64,000 nucleotides of DNA, from contig NC_092576.1 in assembly GCF_037975245.1 (NCBI RefSeq), forward strand, positions 25,309,611 to 25,373,610, given 5' to 3'. Numbering within the stretch: the stretch's first letter is position 1; each line of letters begins with the position of its first letter. The position numbers and the translations under genes are program-made. This document shows positions 35,873-49,554 of the stretch, one piece after another. The DNA comes from Apostichopus japonicus (Eukaryota > Echinodermata > Holothuroidea > Aspidochirotida > Stichopodidae). A model generated the notes under the pieces. That model saw only the letters and a list, made by a program, of their open reading frames with translations. It did no database searches and had not been told where the DNA came from.

Positions 35873-35901
35873 TTTGGTGTGTTCTGTGTTGTTTTTTCAC
35901 A
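35836..35901 (-). CDS. NLR exon 1 with predicted start codon
   Basis: The acceptor AATATTGTTTACAG places the exon start at 35901. The first 29 bases are untranslated and contain an in-frame TGA, followed by ATGG at 35872. It codes MAAKFGVTENISG, with the glycine split at G|GTGAAG (phase 1), and joins the death-fold exon in frame. A later phase-1 donor T|GTGAAA would extend the peptide by ten residues. The first coding exon of a multi-exon gene is always the least certain. Confidence 0.5.
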
Positions 35902-36842
35902 CTGTAAACAATATTAAGGCAAAGCAATTTACTGTCATATGAGCTCTAGGTAGACTGCATAGACAACTGTCGTTATACGGGTATTTGATTTAGTAACTGG
36001 TGGCATTTAGTGAGGCTCACCAATGATATGTTGTATGTGTATTTATTAATGTCAAGTTAAATAATGTTTACTGTATACTAGCATATTTAACTTTCGTACA
36101 GACTTGTGTTTAAGCTTACAAGTGAAATAGTACCTGAGTTTGCTCAAACTTCAACAACAATGAAACGCCGCACTTTAAAGCTAGTATGGATTTCACGTTG
36201 GATCAACTAACATTGGACCCCGACGACCTAGGCCAGATTTTCAAACCGTGGAAACTTTCATCAATTCGCGTTTAAATTGACGAGCTACACTTTTTGATGA
36301 CACTTCCCACCTAATCTCACTCCAGCAGAGTGAATGGTGTCTTATTAAGCAAGATTTAAGCAGTGGCGTACACAACAATCCGACATTGACCCTTCCCATC
36401 TTCATTCGGTGGAGATAGTTCAATCTGTGTTTTTTTTTTTTTTTTGCACATGTTCTGATTTTGCATGCATATTGTACATCATCGTTTGTATTCTGTATAA
36501 GAAAGGAGTGTTATGGTATGGTCCTGCACCGTCACGCAGAGATATGCACCAGTACAATAAAGCAAATTTAGAACATTGTGCATTTGACTTAGGCGGCAAG
36601 CTTTTCGTAGTACAGCGAGGGAAGCCGTTTTTATTATTTATACTATGCCGTTTTAAAGTATGAATATTCATATTTCCTTGTTTCAACTAGTCCAAGCACG
36701 TAACGAGAGATAACGTAACTAAAGATACAACATGAAATACTATTAGTCGTAGTGAGATAATTACTGTCATGGTTATATTTGAGTGTCATTGTTTCAATGA
36801 CAGTTATAATGTCATGTAACTAGAGGTGTAGAAGGTACTCAC

Positions 36843-36867
36843 CGGAGGTAACACAAAGAATGTTCTC
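36843..36867 (-). other. Possible 5' untranslated exon of the NLR gene
   Basis: Twenty-five bases lie between GTGTTACCTCAG and CCG|GTGAGTACC on the minus strand, about 940 bp upstream of exon 1, which itself begins at an acceptor. The donor is excellent. The flanks contain a near duplicate (GAGGTAACACGAAG and GGAGGTAACACAAAG), which could instead mean a tandem duplication that mimics splice sites. Confidence 0.3.
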
Positions 36868-36869
36868 CT

Positions 36870-39090
36870 GAGGTAACACGAAGTAAATAGACAAAAGAAG
36901 TCACAGTTGATTATTGATCCAATTTATGAAAAGGAAACATTTGTTCTTGTGACTTACTTTAAAAATGAAAAATTTATTGAGTAAATTTTGATTCATAAAT
37001 TGTATAGACTTTCAGAGACGGAGTCGGAGTGACCGAAAGCGATAGTCTCAACTACCAGCCGACATCTACAAATATAAATTTTAAAGTGTAGGCAAGAGGA
37101 ACATTATTTAACAATTTAGAACTTGTGATAAGTGAAGAGCACATTTCACGTAACATGACGTACTGTCTGAGTTTTCCGACGGTGTAGCAATATTAACAAA
37201 GTCCAGTCTGATCTAAACCTTCAAATACTTATATTTTATGTAGGTCCTATAGGCATAGGAAACACTTTAAAATAATTATTTCTGGACTGTCCATTTGTCT
37301 AAAATGAATTAGCAATACCTTCATTTATGTTCTAAAAACACATAAGAATATCTGCGTGAAAAGTCAATCGAATTACTAAATATATATTTCTTAACATTTT
37401 GTTTGGATGTACTGCAACTAGGGTAAAAGGACCTATATAGATATCAAGGACGATGATGAAAATATAGAGTATGGGGCACGTGTCATTGAAACTAATGACT
37501 CATGGAAGGTTGTTTTATACAGTTTTCTTCACCATATATTGTAAACGAATTTGTTATTCAAATTAAAATAATGTGTGCATCAAAGAAAACTAAAAAAAAT
37601 CCTACACTATGTACTTTCCAGGGCTGGCGTATTGTCTGGAAAACATTGCCGTAAGTGCTACTTTCAATTTTATTAAAACTCAAAAAGTGAAAAAGGAATG
37701 ATCTCAAAATGATCAAAGCAGAAGAACAATCTTGTTTGTTTGCAATAATTTTACAGTTGTTGATATCTCTTTTATATGTCACAGTCCATTTGGGAAAGAA
37801 CAATTTTGTATTTGTTGAGCATGATTTCAAAACAAAACAAAATATGAGACTTTAACGTTTGTTAGTAAGCACCTGGTCTATTACATCGTATTTATATACT
37901 CCGGAGCTATAGAGTTATTGAACAAAGTTCCTTCAAACTCCATGACAGCAATTGTACAGACCTTAAAGAAGTTATTCCTGATAATTTACAATAACCATGA
38001 CCTCAAAATAGACTGTATAATGTTTTCAAAACATTGTAAAGTTAGTTTTCTCCCGTATTTTTGGAACACGAAGTATGACCAACGTCTAACAAATCGAATG
38101 TTGAATCGTGAGAAATTGAATCCGTTTGAATTTCGCTGCAATAATACTGCATATGCCTGTTCAGGGACGGTTTTAATGGCATCAGATCGCACAAAAAAAT
38201 GGTGAGGATATCAGTAAGTGGTAGGGTAGATGTCAGAGGGTAAAGATTTTGGAAATGTTATCGTCGACTTATGCTAAACGAACAAAGCCCAGAGCCGTTC
38301 GACTGACAATAGATAAATACAATACCGTACTGATTAAGAATCACCACGGACATATCAACATCTATCGGTTTTCAAATCATGCTAACAGCGAATAAAATAG
38401 GAACGCAAACATGCAACAAATGACCTACTGTGTCTATGTATAATTTCAGTTACACCACACCACTTTGAGAATGTAGATTCGGTTATGGTATTAAAAAGCT
38501 TCCATGCAGGACATATATAAAACATATGTTACTGAATCCATTGAATATTACTCGATATTTAATTAAAGTACGCCAACCTTTGTTATTTTATTGTTAATGC
38601 AGGAAAAATTATACTCGGAGACTATATATCCATCGGTCAAATAGTTTCATAATGGCAGTGAAGTTTAGATTTATGCCAATTTACTTGACTTCTTAACTCT
38701 ACGCGATATGATATTAGTGTGCGAAAGCACTCTAAATGAAGGCTACACACATCTGTAGTGTCCCATATGGAATTCAAAGATAAAATGATGTAGTAATTAT
38801 AATTTGAAGATCATTATCGCGTGTTGGTTCTGGTGAGGGAGAACGAAATACAGTTAAAGATGTATATATATCTTCCATACAAATTTAAATCTAAAGTTGC
38901 GTTACGAGAAATGATATCACAGATATAGCTCGACACATTGCTGAATTTCTATGGTGAGGATGGTATTCGAAAACGTGTTTACATTTTGCTACTTTCTACA
39001 CATAACATAATACTTGTTACTAACAATATCAGGAATGAAATACATATAACGATACGTGAAGAGGCTTTTCTACAACACATTTCCTAAATG
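36870..39090. other. AT-rich DNA upstream of the NLR gene
   Basis: Short frames at 37558-37830 and 37918-38205 have no family resemblance or convincing splice context. No repeat was recognised. Confidence 0.4.
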
Positions 39091-39094
39091 TATG

Positions 39095-39239
<145 letters not shown>

Positions 39240-39553
39240 AAATACCTTGAAAATGAAGAAGACAAATGTTCCAAAAGAAAGAAGAAAATAATACTGTACG
39301 ATGCTATTTATCTATGTCCAATGGTCTTGTCAGCGGTTCACTAAAAGTTCGTTAAACTGTGTTTACGGATCGATATAAGAGAGTTATTAAAGCTCAAAGT
39401 ACGTTTCAATTGCCACCGATAAGTGATATACCTTCTAAGTGGAAAGGTAGGACAAAGGTAAGTCATCAGTAAATCAATATACTTTTTAGATTCTGATCAA
39501 AGCTGAGTGGAAGATTCAATCTCTGACCTCGTTGATATCTGTAAATACACAGT

Positions 39554-39706
<153 letters not shown>

Positions 39707-40145
39707 ACACTAATAGCCCACTACTTTCGGGCTGAAGCGTACACTGTAACCTCTGTGTATAGTTCACTCTGGTGTATAATTATTCGGTAAAAGAAAGTTG
39801 GTACATCTGCCATTTAACTACTTTCTTCTAATGAGTTTGCCATCGCAAGTCGATAGCTCTACTGTTTAAGCAAATTCATCCCAGATAGAACATGGGTAAG
39901 AAAAGCAAATTACTGAACCGATCTTAACCTTTCTCATACAGACTGTTACTGTGTAAATCAACGTAATGTTAATCACGAGTCCCTTCGACGGAAAATATAA
40001 ACCACACTGGACCTTAACCTAACGGTCGGTAATCATGCGATAACTAGCGATGGATCAATCACATCCACATCGAGTGACATACACTGTATGTAGGACAGTG
40101 TTGTGTTTGTGAAAAGGTTGTTTCTGGAATGTATTTTTATTTATA

Positions 40146-40460
40146 GAGGCCAGGGTTCGAATCCCGGTGGGAAGCTGGAAGTTTTTTCACTGCTCTGGAT
40201 TTTCCTTCTCATTACGTATTCCATGATATATATTCTTTTGCCTTTGTCGTTTACCTCCATTTCATTAACATAAAGTCTGTTTCAAGTATCTCTCTCGAGA
40301 TCCGGCTTTAGAAATCACAGATTATTTCAAGTTGGTTAGCACCATGTTGTATCTTTAGAGTAAGGCAAAATATGTCACTAAAAACAGAACTAGTATTGTT
40401 CGATACAGGTGCCAAACGCATACAGTTGAATTACGACCTTCCTTACCGGTTTTGAACCCC
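40146..40460 (+). mobile_element. tRNA-derived SINE, family B, copy 2 (permuted order)
   Basis: The segment AGGGTTCGAATCCCGGTGG then GGAAGTTTTTTCACTGCTCT and TTCTCATTACG (40149-40219) matches the tRNA-like B-box side and tail of copy 1. The segment GGCAAAATATGTCACTAAAA to TTACCGGTTTTGAACCCCTGG (about 40363-40466) matches the ~100 bp that lies before the tRNA head in copy 1. Here it lies after it, with about 145 bp of other sequence between. The A-box half of the head is missing. Confidence 0.65.
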
Positions 40461-41586
40461 TGGACAATTCCTCTTGAGGGGGCAATTGTGTTTTTCTCTA
40501 CAATTGCATGTGCCTTGAGCCTGCTGAGATCTATGCTCGTTTTGTGTTAACAGCCGGTTATTGTGGCTGTTTATAATTGATCGCATGTTGCCCATACAAC
40601 TGTAACTCAATTTTACGTTGTTTTTGTTGAAAATTGTGTGGAACTTTTTTCCTTTCGGGAAGTGCTTGGCGAGTAGTCTGAAAAAACAATTTTCCCACAT
40701 TAGATATGACTAGATGATTGACTTTCAGCAAAGTAAAGCCCATGGCATTTTAATGTATGTCAGAACATCGTTTAATTACTTCCTTGTCAAAACGAAAGCT
40801 TCAGATTAGATTAAGTTATATCGTGTTCTATCGTATACGCGTTTTCAATCATCTATATGTCTCGAATATCGTAACGATTTTCAACAATTTAAAGTCAACA
40901 TTCAAAGTAGCATTGTCTAACATTTTAGAGTAGGCAGTATCCCTTTTTTGGCAAATGTTATGTTACATCTTTTGAAACTAAAACATAATATTTATATTAC
41001 CTTTAAAAAGATACGGACAACTTGAAAGTGACACATCCCTAATACTTTAATAAATTAGCGCGTCTCATTATTTTTTACTAATGACATATTGCCTGCCAAA
41101 GTGTATGATTTCGTGATGGTAATTTAAATCGTCTAATAATGTATTCTTTATTTAAAACACGTTTAAGACAAAGGTGAACACTAATTTGAGGCCTACATGT
41201 ACTCCCATACTAGATCTATTTCATCTCATTGGGATTGAGCATTTTCTTGAAAGCCACTGATTATTTTAATATTCCAGTATATATATCCCTTTTCATGTAT
41301 TGTTATGCACATGTGTTACCCACATCAGATGCGTTTTCTCACATGCATACTCTAAATAAAGCCAGGGTCTATTTTTAATATCAAAATGAAAAAGCACAAA
41401 TAAAGGACCATCGAAAAAAGGTTGTTCATTAACAAATCATTACATTCGCTTGAACAAGGAAAGTAAGAAGGCAACTAAAGAGTTACATGTCTGCTTATGT
41501 TGGGAAGAACTTAGATTTGACGGTATTTTAGCGAAATGCTACGTCATTTATTGCGTAAGTGGTTGCCTGAATTTAAATTAATGCGG

Positions 41587-41823
41587 ATTGTATGGCCCAG
41601 TGGATAAAGGCGGCGCTATTTGAAGCGATGAGTCCTGGAAATCGGGAGATTGGGGGTTCGATGCCTGGCCGGGTCATAATAAAGCGTTCATTCATCCCAG
41701 AGCAATCTACGGATTTCCCAATCTGAAATGACTTTCTAAACTAAAAAAATCAAAATTGGAGTTAAACTGTTAAATTGGAGCCACCCGACGTTGAGTTGTA
41801 ATCCATAACCCATTGCGGTCTGA
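41587..41823 (+). mobile_element. tRNA-derived SINE, family A, copy 2
   Basis: TGGCCCAGTGGATAAAGG is a better A box than in copy 1, and GGGTTCGATGCCTGG serves as the B box. The region between them is long, as in serine or leucine tRNAs. The body matches 30701-30955 throughout. The end at ATTGCGG is followed by a (TGATTAT)n run that may be the SINE tail. Confidence 0.75.
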
Positions 41824-41829
41824 TTATTA

Positions 41830-44700
41830 TTGATTATTATTGATTAATTTACCGGTTGAAAGTTCGTGAAGCATGATTACTGTCGTCAGTGCTCACAAAG
41901 TTTACCGATGCTTCAACTATATAGTACTCTCCTTGATGCGCGAGGACAATTAATATATTGTTCACGATTATGTTCCTGCTAGCAATTACCTGCGTTGTCA
42001 AAAAAATCACAACCTACAATGGAATCGAAACAATTGCATCCATTTTAGAAGGTACTTATTCACTTTATTCATTATTTAACTTTCAGATATTTAAAGGTAC
42101 CACACCTAACAGCGAAAACGACACATACGTACCGATGAAAGCATTGACTTAGAACAAGCTTCAATTTGCAGGCTCAAATAGATATTTTAATTTATGTTTT
42201 AGCTTACGGTGTTGAGAGAAAAAGTTGCTACGTGAACAAGAATTTGGAGAGTGGTTCATGCTACTACTTTTGTATATATGTATTATATTATATTATTATA
42301 TATGATATAAATTAATATTAAGATTGCTTTTAGTTCCTTTTCGACACAAATATTTAGTCACGGATATTTTTCCTGCATCTCTTCAGCAGGTAAAAAGTTT
42401 GCAAGGTCTTTTAATAAAGACCTATCATACATTGTCCTTATACAAAAATACGCATTTCGTATAGAATATGCTTAGCGAAGGTATTGAACTTTAGCGGACA
42501 ATAAAATGTGTAAAAATTACAATGATATATATACATTTCACCTTGTTCACTTACCTGCTTATTTTACTTACAATAAAGAACAAGTTTTAATACTATATCT
42601 GACATTTTCAAATCAAAGTTATCGCTAAGAACATTTATTTTATTAAAGAGAGGTAAGGCAATAACAATTTTATCTTATCTTTAAATCAACATGATGACTA
42701 CGCTGTTTGCATACGTTCAGACATTACGTTTTGCAGGCAGTTATTCAAGTGTGTTTTATACTTCAGGTTACTATTGTGTAACTGTAGTCTAAACATTTCA
42801 GAAAAGGTTATTTACTTACTTGGCAATATCAAAAGCAGACACTCAAATCTGTAAAGTGGTTTCATTTTTGAAAAAAAAAAGTTTCATGAACTCTTGTAAG
42901 TATGGGTCAAATAAATCAGTTAAGCTTAGAATAGAGGGCGAGGTTCGCCCTGTTTATTCAGATCAATAAATATGACATAGATTACTGACTAAACGTTGTC
43001 TTTATTGGCTCCCAGGTACCCTAAACGTCGGGAAATAAGGATTCATATTGCGTGTCTCGTGTGCCGCCTTACACAATGTTGCCTTCGTAAGTCATTACAA
43101 CATCTTTATTATATGATAGTGATATGCGGCTTTTCCTCATCATGGATGTACCAGCATATAATTATTTTATTGTCTGAAATGTTCTTTCATTTGTTACTTC
43201 AATCATGAATCATTACGTTTAAAGACATACATAAACTCGCACCAGGTCTACAGCTATTTTACTATAATGTTACGTTATACAAAACACGCTCATAGGAACT
43301 TAAATTCCATTAACAAACTGATCACAAAAAAAACGGAACCATAGCAATAAACAACTCCACGCCCCACCGACACCGCGTCAGTTAGATTGACGATCCTATA
43401 AAACCACTGTCGTCCGGTCCTGGTACAGCGCCACAATATACCCCAACTGCTGCAGTAGTTAAACAGTATGACGAGATACCATCTATTCCCTTCTTACAAC
43501 TGATAAATAGTTTGATGACGACCTCACATTTTACTGAATGAATTCATCTGTTAGAGCATCATTATATGCTTAAATGCGCAATACTGTTCATCTATTTATG
43601 CTCGTTATCTTACCTCACAAGTCGTATGAGCCTAACTTAATACTAGCAATACAATACTAGATATGGAGGTGTTTAGCTCCTTTTGGTAATCAATTGTTTA
43701 AGATAGATTAATTTGAATTCAGTTACCTTTTTGATTTTATATATTATTCAAATAGTATATCATCAGTATTAGATTGAACTCATGGATATAGTTTCATTTT
43801 TGTATCTTTGTTTCTTCGGGTAGCCTTTCTTTCTCTTCTTGTGGTTAAATTAATGATGTTTATCTCTCCTGTGCATTTCAATTAGATCAGTTGATAGAAC
43901 ATTGTTACTGCTTGGTGAACGTTATGTACGTTTCATTAATTACTCTATCCACTTTTCTTTGTTTTGTTTTTCTTTCATTTATTGTTCTATGGTAAGGATA
44001 TTGTAAAACATTTCATACCCTGCGATATGAAATGGTGGATAAACGCAATACACCACATCATTTTAATATCGTTATTAATGGCACCTGATATATATCAAAC
44101 CCTGTAAATCTCAGTCACCTTTGAAAACCTAAACTGCATAGGATACTTGTAACACTCGTTATGTTAGATTGTATTGGATACGTTGCAGTAACACGAATTG
44201 GATTGGGAGTTGCTGTTTCCTGATTCTGATAATTCACCAAATTTTATTGTACTGTTTTGTGGTAAGTGATGGAAATGCTTAACTTCGCGTTTGTTAAGAG
44301 CATTACACTGGTTACGTTAATAACAACTATTTAGGTAAAGAAATAATGTTATGGCATTTCATTTACGCAAAAATTGCTTTTAAACACTCAGCCAAATGTG
44401 ATTGCGGACAATCGAATATATTATAAGGTAATTAAATATTCTTTGTTGTTGCATTTTTTGTTCATGTTGTAGATTTCCTTCCATTTCGCTTCATCTTGCT
44501 TCTTCTGATACTTTGTTTGATACGTACATTGCCGTATCCCATAGGTGTTATACACAATGTGAAGTGAAAATTATATCAACAAGCCAATCTCATTTGTATC
44601 ATGGGATAAAACCTCATTTTCTCCTTTGTATGTTTATTTTGCCTGATTTACAAGTGGCCCCAACATACATGCGACATATGCAACTTTACAGCATAGAATT
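41830..44700. other. AT-rich DNA with one possible plus-strand exon
   Basis: Nearly everything is unremarkable. At 43016-43088 the plus strand has TTGGCTCCCAG, a 73-nt insert open in one frame only (YPKRREIRIHIACLVCRLTQ and onward), and GTAAGTCATT. No neighbour in the same frame was found, so it is listed as a possibility only. Confidence 0.3.
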
Positions 44701-44714
44701 TGAGTTTGATTTTA

Positions 44715-47700
44715 TTTCCACATAATAAAAATACAATGGTGAAACATTAAATTACAAGGAGGTGGAGGAGGACTGAAGAAGCAGAGCTTTTACGAGCAGT
44801 CCCCTTTTACAAAAAAAAAACAATAAACGATAGAATAAAAAGGAAAAGTACCAAAAAGAAGAAAGAGAAAAGAACAAAGAACATAGAGATAAATCAAGTA
44901 AAGAGAATCAATGCTTAATGATGATAGTCGGTAAGTAAAATTAATTTCATGTTTTGTACTTTTGAATGTTTTAATTGTGTTATCCAAACTATTTCAGATT
45001 GTAACTCCAGAATTGATAAAAAGTCTATGAGTTTTCTCGGAAGTTATATTAAGAAGTTTTGACAAAAGTGTGTTTTGTAGTTATGAATGTCACAATTAAA
45101 AAGATAGTAATCATCAAAGTTAAAAGTCCATTAACGTATTTATTCATAAATAGAACGACTTGGAGTTTGAATGTGTCGAAGATATTAAGATTTTTAAGTT
45201 AGATAACTCGAATTTGTAACCAGTCTGATAGCTTTCTTCTGGAGAGTAAACAGGCGATTAAGGTTAGATTGATAGGTGTTTCCCCAACTTATGTTGCAGT
45301 AATACAGATTTAAATTAATGAGGGAATCGTACAGTGTTTTAAATGTATGCGATGGTACAAATTAGCAAATTTTATAAAATATTCCGATAATCTTTGAGAT
45401 TTGGACTGTTAATATGATACTTTTTTGAGATTTGAGTTAAGATGAATACCTAAAATGTAACTTTTCCAACAAGAGTAATATCTGCATTATCGATAAATAC
45501 GTTAACTGTATCGACCTTTCGTTGAACAGGACAAAATATAATAAAATTTGTTTTGCTTAAATTTAGAGGCAACTTGTTTGCTTTAAACCAGTTAGATACA
45601 AAATATAGTTTAGAGTTAACAACACGAGCAGCACAATGAATATTACTGTGCATAAAAATAATACTTGTGTCGTCTGCAAAGAGTGTAAAGTTAAGTACAT
45701 GAGAACAGTTACACAAGTCATTTATGAAGATAAGAAAAACTAGTTGTTCAAGTACAGCACCACGTGGGACGCCTTACTGTGCTAGTCTTAGAAGTTTGAT
45801 CAGTAATTCGTACAACCTGTTCTCTCTTAAAAATATAGCTCTCAAACCAATTCATATGCAACCCTCTTTAGTAAGATGTTATGGTTGACAGTGTCAAATG
45901 CTTTAGAAAGATCTTGAAACACACCAATAGTAAATTCATTGTTATTGAAGCCATTTTTCGATGTATTGTACTTTATCTGCTGTCTCACATATAAGTAGAA
46001 AGATTCTCGCAAAAACCAAATCGACTTAATGAATTTATATCATTCTTGTATATGAAGTCTGTGAGTTTCTTATACATGGTTTTCTAGAGAACTTTGGAAA
46101 TTTTTGATAGAATCGAGATTTGTCGGTAGTTTGAAAGCACCGAAGGATTACTAGTTTTGAAAATAGGCGTCATTCTAGCAATTTTCATACCGCAGGGTGC
46201 AATACCACTAGAGAGAGAAAGGTTGAAAATATATGTAAGCGGTTCAAGAAGATTTTCGCAAGTTCGAAGTATATTGACAGTTATAGCGCCAGTCCCAGCC
46301 ACTGAACCTTTTTTTAAATTCTTAATGATTGAAGATATTTCCGTACGGTTAGTTGGAGAAATAAATATAGTATTAGAATTAGAGTTTTAAGAAACTAGTG
46401 AAGCCAACATTACTTTCTTTAACGTGCCCGGCTAAGTTCAGACCGATACTAGAAAAATATTAAAGCAATTAGCAACCATTATATCTGATTTGAATTCTTT
46501 ACTATTGTGATTTATTCTAAACTGCATCTTTCAGGTCGAATTGCTTCGACCAATTATTTCATTTATAGTTCTCAGGGTGTGCTTCTGAATATATTTATTG
46601 TCATTGAGCAAACATTTTTTGGAGAGCCTAATAGTAGAAGTAAGGATAGTTTTGTAAATGACGTAGTTGAACTTATTTCGAAGAAACCTGGTACAGAGGT
46701 ACGATTTGTAAAGTCTTTTCATAGTGGCAATTGATTTAATAATTCCATTGGTAATCCAAGGATTGCGCTTGCGTAAACCATTGGCAGCAGTACGATTTTT
46801 GTTGTTGCGAATCTCACTTATTACACCAGCAAAGAAATAACAAGCATCATTTATATCTGTTTTTGTGTACATTTGATGCAAGTTAAAGTCGTTGAACTAA
46901 GAGCAAAACCTATTGTAATTACCCCTCGACGTATACCTTTCCATGACATAGCTGGTAGTACCGAGTGAGCAATTTGAAGAATTTAACGCAGCTGAGCATA
47001 TAACAGGTAAATGAGACTTATATCACATACCACACAAATTGAAGACATTGACGTCATTACGTAAAATCAATTAAAGTTGAAAATGAATCAGTAATTCTGG
47101 TAGGTTGTGTGATAATCGGTGTGAATGAATTAGAGTACATAGTATCTATGAAAGTGGCAATATGACAATTAGAGTCATGACACTATCATGCGGTCGATAA
47201 ATAACACCAATTATAACGTTGTGGTCTTGGTGTATAGCTTCAATAAGCAACAACTCAAAAGTACTGCAATTGAAATAAAGATCAGACCTTGTTTTATACT
47301 GAACATCATTACGAACGTACAAACTAACTCCACCACCGTGTGTACCAGTTCTATTCACATATATAAAGTTATAGTTATCTACCTGTAACATATTAAGAGG
47401 GATATTTTCGTGAATCCTAGTCTCAGAAACGGCAATTATTGAGACTCTAGAGTCTAATTCTTCATTGATGAGGTAACGAATAGAAAGATGCTTTTTCCAT
47501 TAATATGCATTAACGATTTATCATTCCAACTTATCTTTATAAGTAAGGTACTATCATCGAAGTAATTACACGGCAATATGTTACCATCACGATTAGAAGA
47601 ATGGTTTGCAGAATCTGAAGAATGGCACACATTCGTACAAAAAAAAGATCATTTAAGTCAGGCACATTTGAAGTTCAATTTAAAAACACAGGGCGAGATA

Positions 47701-48900
47701 TACACAGAACGGTTTTGAACAAACAATACAATACAACACAATAAGAAATACAGTACATTACAATACAAGTCAGTGAGAATAGAAGGTACTTGTGCTTTAT
47801 ATTACAAAAGTGTCCTACCAAGGTGTAGACTCTCAGAGATAAAACAAAAAAGAGACTCGGTATTGACTCAGACTTGTTGGGTTGGACAAGACATACAGGA
47901 CTCCGTTAATAAATAACTGGCCGTTCCTGAATCGTTGACGCTTCCCGTCACGAAACGCAGCATCCATCATGGGGTGGAGTTTTGTCGTTTGTTCTGAAGT
48001 CATCGGGTGTTAGATCTTCTGTTATAAGAAGAGCACGTCGGACTTTTGCAATAATAAGTTGTTGTTAAGGACGAAATAAGAATGTAGATGTAATATGACA
48101 ATGTTTTCCGCTTTGATGTTTCCCTATACGGCGAGCAAATTCAAGAGTTACACCATTCATGCTGTATTAGTTGCTGTTTGAGTTCACCGATTGGATCTTC
48201 ATCTTGTCTTTCCGGTATTCCATCAACTCTTAAGTTGTAGCTTATTGAATAACGATCTACCTTTAGCTGGGCTTTTGAGATTGACTTCAGGTTATCCTCC
48301 TTTCGCTTTTGCAACGCTTTATGTTCAGTAAGGAATGCATCCTAATCTTCCCTCAATTTGCCTGCTTTCGGCATCCATTTTGGTTTGCTTCTCATTGAGA
48401 TCATCAACTAAAAAGCTCAAATAGCTTGTACTTTTGCTCTAATGCGTTTGTTTCAATGAAGTTAATCTTTCTTTCAATTCTTGCTGGTTAGAAAGTATAG
48501 CGTCTACTTTGTCATTGACTTTCCGGGATGCTTTGTCAATTGAATCGTTAAGCTCTCGTATATGTGAATACGGTGTTAACATGTAGGACGGTCTGAATAG
48601 GCTCTGTTACGTAACATTGGAGGCATGAAGTTGGCGGTGGACTAAGCTTGTAAGATGAGCTAATTTTTCGCTGCCTTTTTCGATGCGATGTTTTTTTTTC
48701 GATACCAAGTCTTCAAGAAGCCGCTGTATTACTTTTAGAACAAGCGGTAGCAACAGTAACTCAAAAAAAATCGGACTTTTCTGAGAGCCAAAGTTTCAGC
48801 ACAGTTACAATACAAACAGCCGAGTTTAGGAATCACTATTTCAAGCGTCTGGTAGAGAGTACAGAATATGGATCTTGTCCGGATAAGGTTGTATGTTTAA
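44715..48900 (-). mobile_element. Decayed LINE (non-LTR retrotransposon, CR1/Jockey-like)
   Basis: Minus-strand pieces appear in the order expected of a LINE. At about 48720-47900 there is a coiled-coil ORF1 remnant (HIRELNDSIDKASRKVNDKV, QQELKERLTSLK). At 47391-47146 a fragment of apurinic endonuclease occurs (YVNRTGTHGGGVSLYV, VIIGVIYRPH). At 46881-46531 lies the linker (GLRKRNPWITNGIIKSI). At 46302-46084 the start of the reverse transcriptase occurs (LTYIFNLSLSSGI, MKIARMTPIFK, SNYRQISIL), and at 45716-45450 its catalytic FADDT motif with NWFKANKLPLNLSKTNFI. Many stops and frameshifts make it non-functional. Borders and clade are approximate, since the clade rests on the form of these motifs only. 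Confidence 0.85.
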
Positions 48901-49554
48901 ATTAATAAAGGTTAAACAACGAAGCCAAAATATACCACCCCGATCACCTTAACATTATTCCTATCATGTTCATTCGTTTTCATGTTCCTACAACTGCCTT
49001 CGTATGAATGAAATCAAATGCACTGCTCTCTTAGCCTGTAATACATGTTGATATGGCCAGACCCTTCCACACAACATTGGTCAGCTTCGCAAGAGTCGTT
49101 TATATGTAAATCTACATCAATTTGTAGGGTTACCATCAGCTCACATGAAGTAATCTCCCTCATAGAATCTAGGTGATATTGTGTTATAAATTATAAACCT
49201 TATAAGAAAAACAAATTGGGGTCTGTGGTTGAATGTACTAGCCACGTGCGCCCAGCGCTTCCAATGGTTATGGCCATGTGTTTTGTATATATTGTCACCA
49301 CCGTGCACTGAAAGGAGCATAGTAGCTCTCTGATCTGCCACGTAGTAGACAAGATTCTGCAATATCAAATATGGTACATTATATAAGAGACATTATATAA
49401 TCACAATGGTTAGCTTAGACCTCTCTAAATATTTATTTTCCGCAGCAAAGTATTCTTCAATGTTGCTGTCACTTTTTCTTCTGTTGATGATATGCAGTAT
49501 TTTACTGGTTGAGATTGAGCACTTCAATCATCACTATACCAGTAGGAGATCTGA

